Source of the DNA: CADCWN01 sp039810045
GTDB taxonomy: Bacteria > Chloroflexota > Chloroflexia > Thermomicrobiales > CADCWN01
Reading direction: 5' to 3'
NCBI GenBank assembly: GCA_039810045.1
Contig: JBDHWF010000186.1
Coordinates: 1-6,201 of the forward strand
Length of the DNA: 6,201 bases
The notes under the pieces were generated by a model. It made no database searches and was not told where the DNA came from. It was given only the letters and a program-made list of their open reading frames with translations. The first letter of the stretch is position 1, and the number at the start of each line of letters is the position of its first letter. This document shows, piece by piece, positions 5,172 to 6,201 of this stretch. A program made the translations under genes and the position numbers.

Positions 5172-6201
5172 ACAGTCCATTCACCTGGAGAAAGAGTGTG
5201 AGGGCGACCAGGGCCAGCCCCAGGCTGGCAACCAGGTAGCCCACCACGGGCCAGCGCGTCCAGTGGCCCAGCACAAGATAGAGCGGCGCGGCGGCCAGGA
5301 GATGCAGCCCACTCGCCGGTAAACCATAAGCCAGTCCACTCACCACGACTGTCGCGAGTAGGAACGCGCCATAGGCGGGCTGGCGACGCAGGAGCCAGCA
5401 GCCCGCCGCCGTCGCCACGAGCAAGATCAGCAGATCAATCGCAGCGGGGATCTGGATATTCGGAAATGGTTGCCCTGGAATGTAGCCACGTAGTGCGGGA
5501 GTCGTATTCGCAAGAACCTGTGGCAGATCAAGCAAGGTACGGAGGCCCAATAACCCCCGCCAGGAGGTAGCGCCAAGGGCGGTATGCGCGTGGAAATAGG
5601 CCAGTGGGCTGCCAGTTTGCACCGTGACCACCCCCAGAAATGTTGCGAAGCCGACCGGGGCGGCCAGTACCGGGGCGATGACGCGCCAGGGGCGGGTGCC
5701 TTCGTCGTGATTATGCAGGAGAAAATGGCGATACCCTGCAATGGCGAGCGGGATCACCAGCAGTAGCCCAAACTCGTGTGTGAGCCCAGCAAGGCAGGCC
5801 CAACCTGCCGCGATCCGCCATTCTTTCCGGCGCGTGTGGTAGAGCGCCGCGGTGATCGTGAGCAGTAAGAGCGATTGCGGGTAGACGCCTCCCAGAAACG
5901 GCGCAGCGGGCCAGAGTAACGCCGCAGTAGTGGCGCGAAGCGCCGTTGGCTGATCAGCTTCAAGTCGGGCCAGAGCAAAGAGGTAGAGCAAGGCCGCAAA
6001 CAGGGCAACGTGGCTGACCAGTAACCCCGCCATGGCCCACGTAGGTACCAGCCAATGGACAACCTTAATCAGCAACGAGAACAGCGGCGGAAAGGCGGGA
6101 AGTTGCGGGCCATGTACGGTTGAACCGTAGCCCTCTTGCGCCAGCCAGAGATACCACCAGGCATCGCCCTGTAACGAGGCCTGATTGAGAAAGTCACTCA
6201 G
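5170..6201 (-). CDS. Divergent PIG-V-like membrane glycosyltransferase paralog, N-terminus cut off
   Basis: The frame is open from the stop (TAG, 5172-5170) to the right edge and gives 343 visible residues. A start at the internal TTG near 6075 would remove the conserved luminal loop, so the true start lies outside the window. Alignment with the downstream gene suggests about 50 missing residues. It is a hydrophobic multi-pass protein that follows its neighbour along its length: GDAWWYLWLAQEGYG aligns with RWDAGWYLTIARDGY, LIKVVHWLVPTWAMAGLLV with LIKLFHLVIPSWRLAGMLV, and a C-terminal LFLQVNGL with LFVNG. The Asp is kept (codon 6165-6163). Other typical residues change: Arg-Trp before the Asp becomes Gln-Gly, the Glu of TESLL becomes Gln (5877-5875), LTKTIGL becomes LTHEFGL, and the late RY-containing strand becomes SGLHLLAAAPLY. 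It may use a different sugar or serve as a non-catalytic partner. Confidence 0.82.
   Translation of the reverse strand: MSDFLNQASLQGDAWWYLWLAQEGYGSTVHGPQLPAFPPLFSLLIKVVHWLVPTWAMAGLLVSHVALFAALLYLFALARLEADQPTALRATTAALLWPAAPFLGGVYPQSLLLLTITAALYHTRRKEWRIAAGWACLAGLTHEFGLLLVIPLAIAGYRHFLLHNHDEGTRPWRVIAPVLAAPVGFATFLGVVTVQTGSPLAYFHAHTALGATSWRGLLGLRTLLDLPQVLANTTPALRGYIPGQPFPNIQIPAAIDLLILLVATAAGCWLLRRQPAYGAFLLATVVVSGLAYGLPASGLHLLAAAPLYLVLGHWTRWPVVGYLVASLGLALVALTLFLQVNGL

Noticed and set aside
5170..6075. Complete 301-residue protein starting at the internal TTG at 6075
   Set aside because: The frame stays open for 42 more codons to the window edge, and those codons encode the conserved luminal loop with the Asp, so the gene is partial, not complete.

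Overview
The window is about 58-60% GC by eye, compactly coded, and looks like ordinary chromosomal DNA from a member of the Chloroflexota (Chloroflexus/Roseiflexus/Herpetosiphon-like). The best taxonomic clue is the secreted protein at 1906-3870. Its two C-terminal repeats carry SGAF, FG[FY]P, VQYFERAR and EYHPEN, a repeat style I associate with secreted proteins of that phylum. This is recognition from memory, not a database result. I see no transposon, phage, CRISPR, tRNA or rRNA signature.

Layout. (a) 1-1601, minus strand: a CYTH-domain protein (1008-1601) is followed 78 bp downstream by an adenosine deaminase-family enzyme (929 to the left edge, C-terminus cut off). They probably form a two-gene unit linked to nucleotide or phosphate metabolism. 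(b) 1602-1905: a divergent intergenic region with a plausible promoter, a 7-bp hairpin and a perfect 10-bp inverted repeat upstream of the next gene. (c) 1906-3870, plus strand: a secreted modular glycoside hydrolase made of a signal peptide, a clan-A-like TIM barrel, an LGFP-like repeat, a Pro/Thr linker and a second LGFP-like repeat. It ends at a strong intrinsic terminator (3896-3930). (d) 3934-6201, minus strand: two tandem PIG-V/Gpi18-like polytopic membrane glycosyltransferases. The upstream one runs off the right edge, and its stop codon overlaps the Shine-Dalgarno sequence of the downstream one.

How the genes may work together. The membrane proteins would transfer a sugar, by family precedent mannose from a polyprenyl-phosphate donor, on the outer face of the membrane. 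The secreted hydrolase acts outside the cell. The two units converge on opposite strands, so a shared role in a surface glycan is only an inference from proximity. The most unusual points are the loss of several family-typical residues in the upstream PIG-V paralog and the structured leader of the hydrolase gene. I did not find a clearly new multi-gene system.
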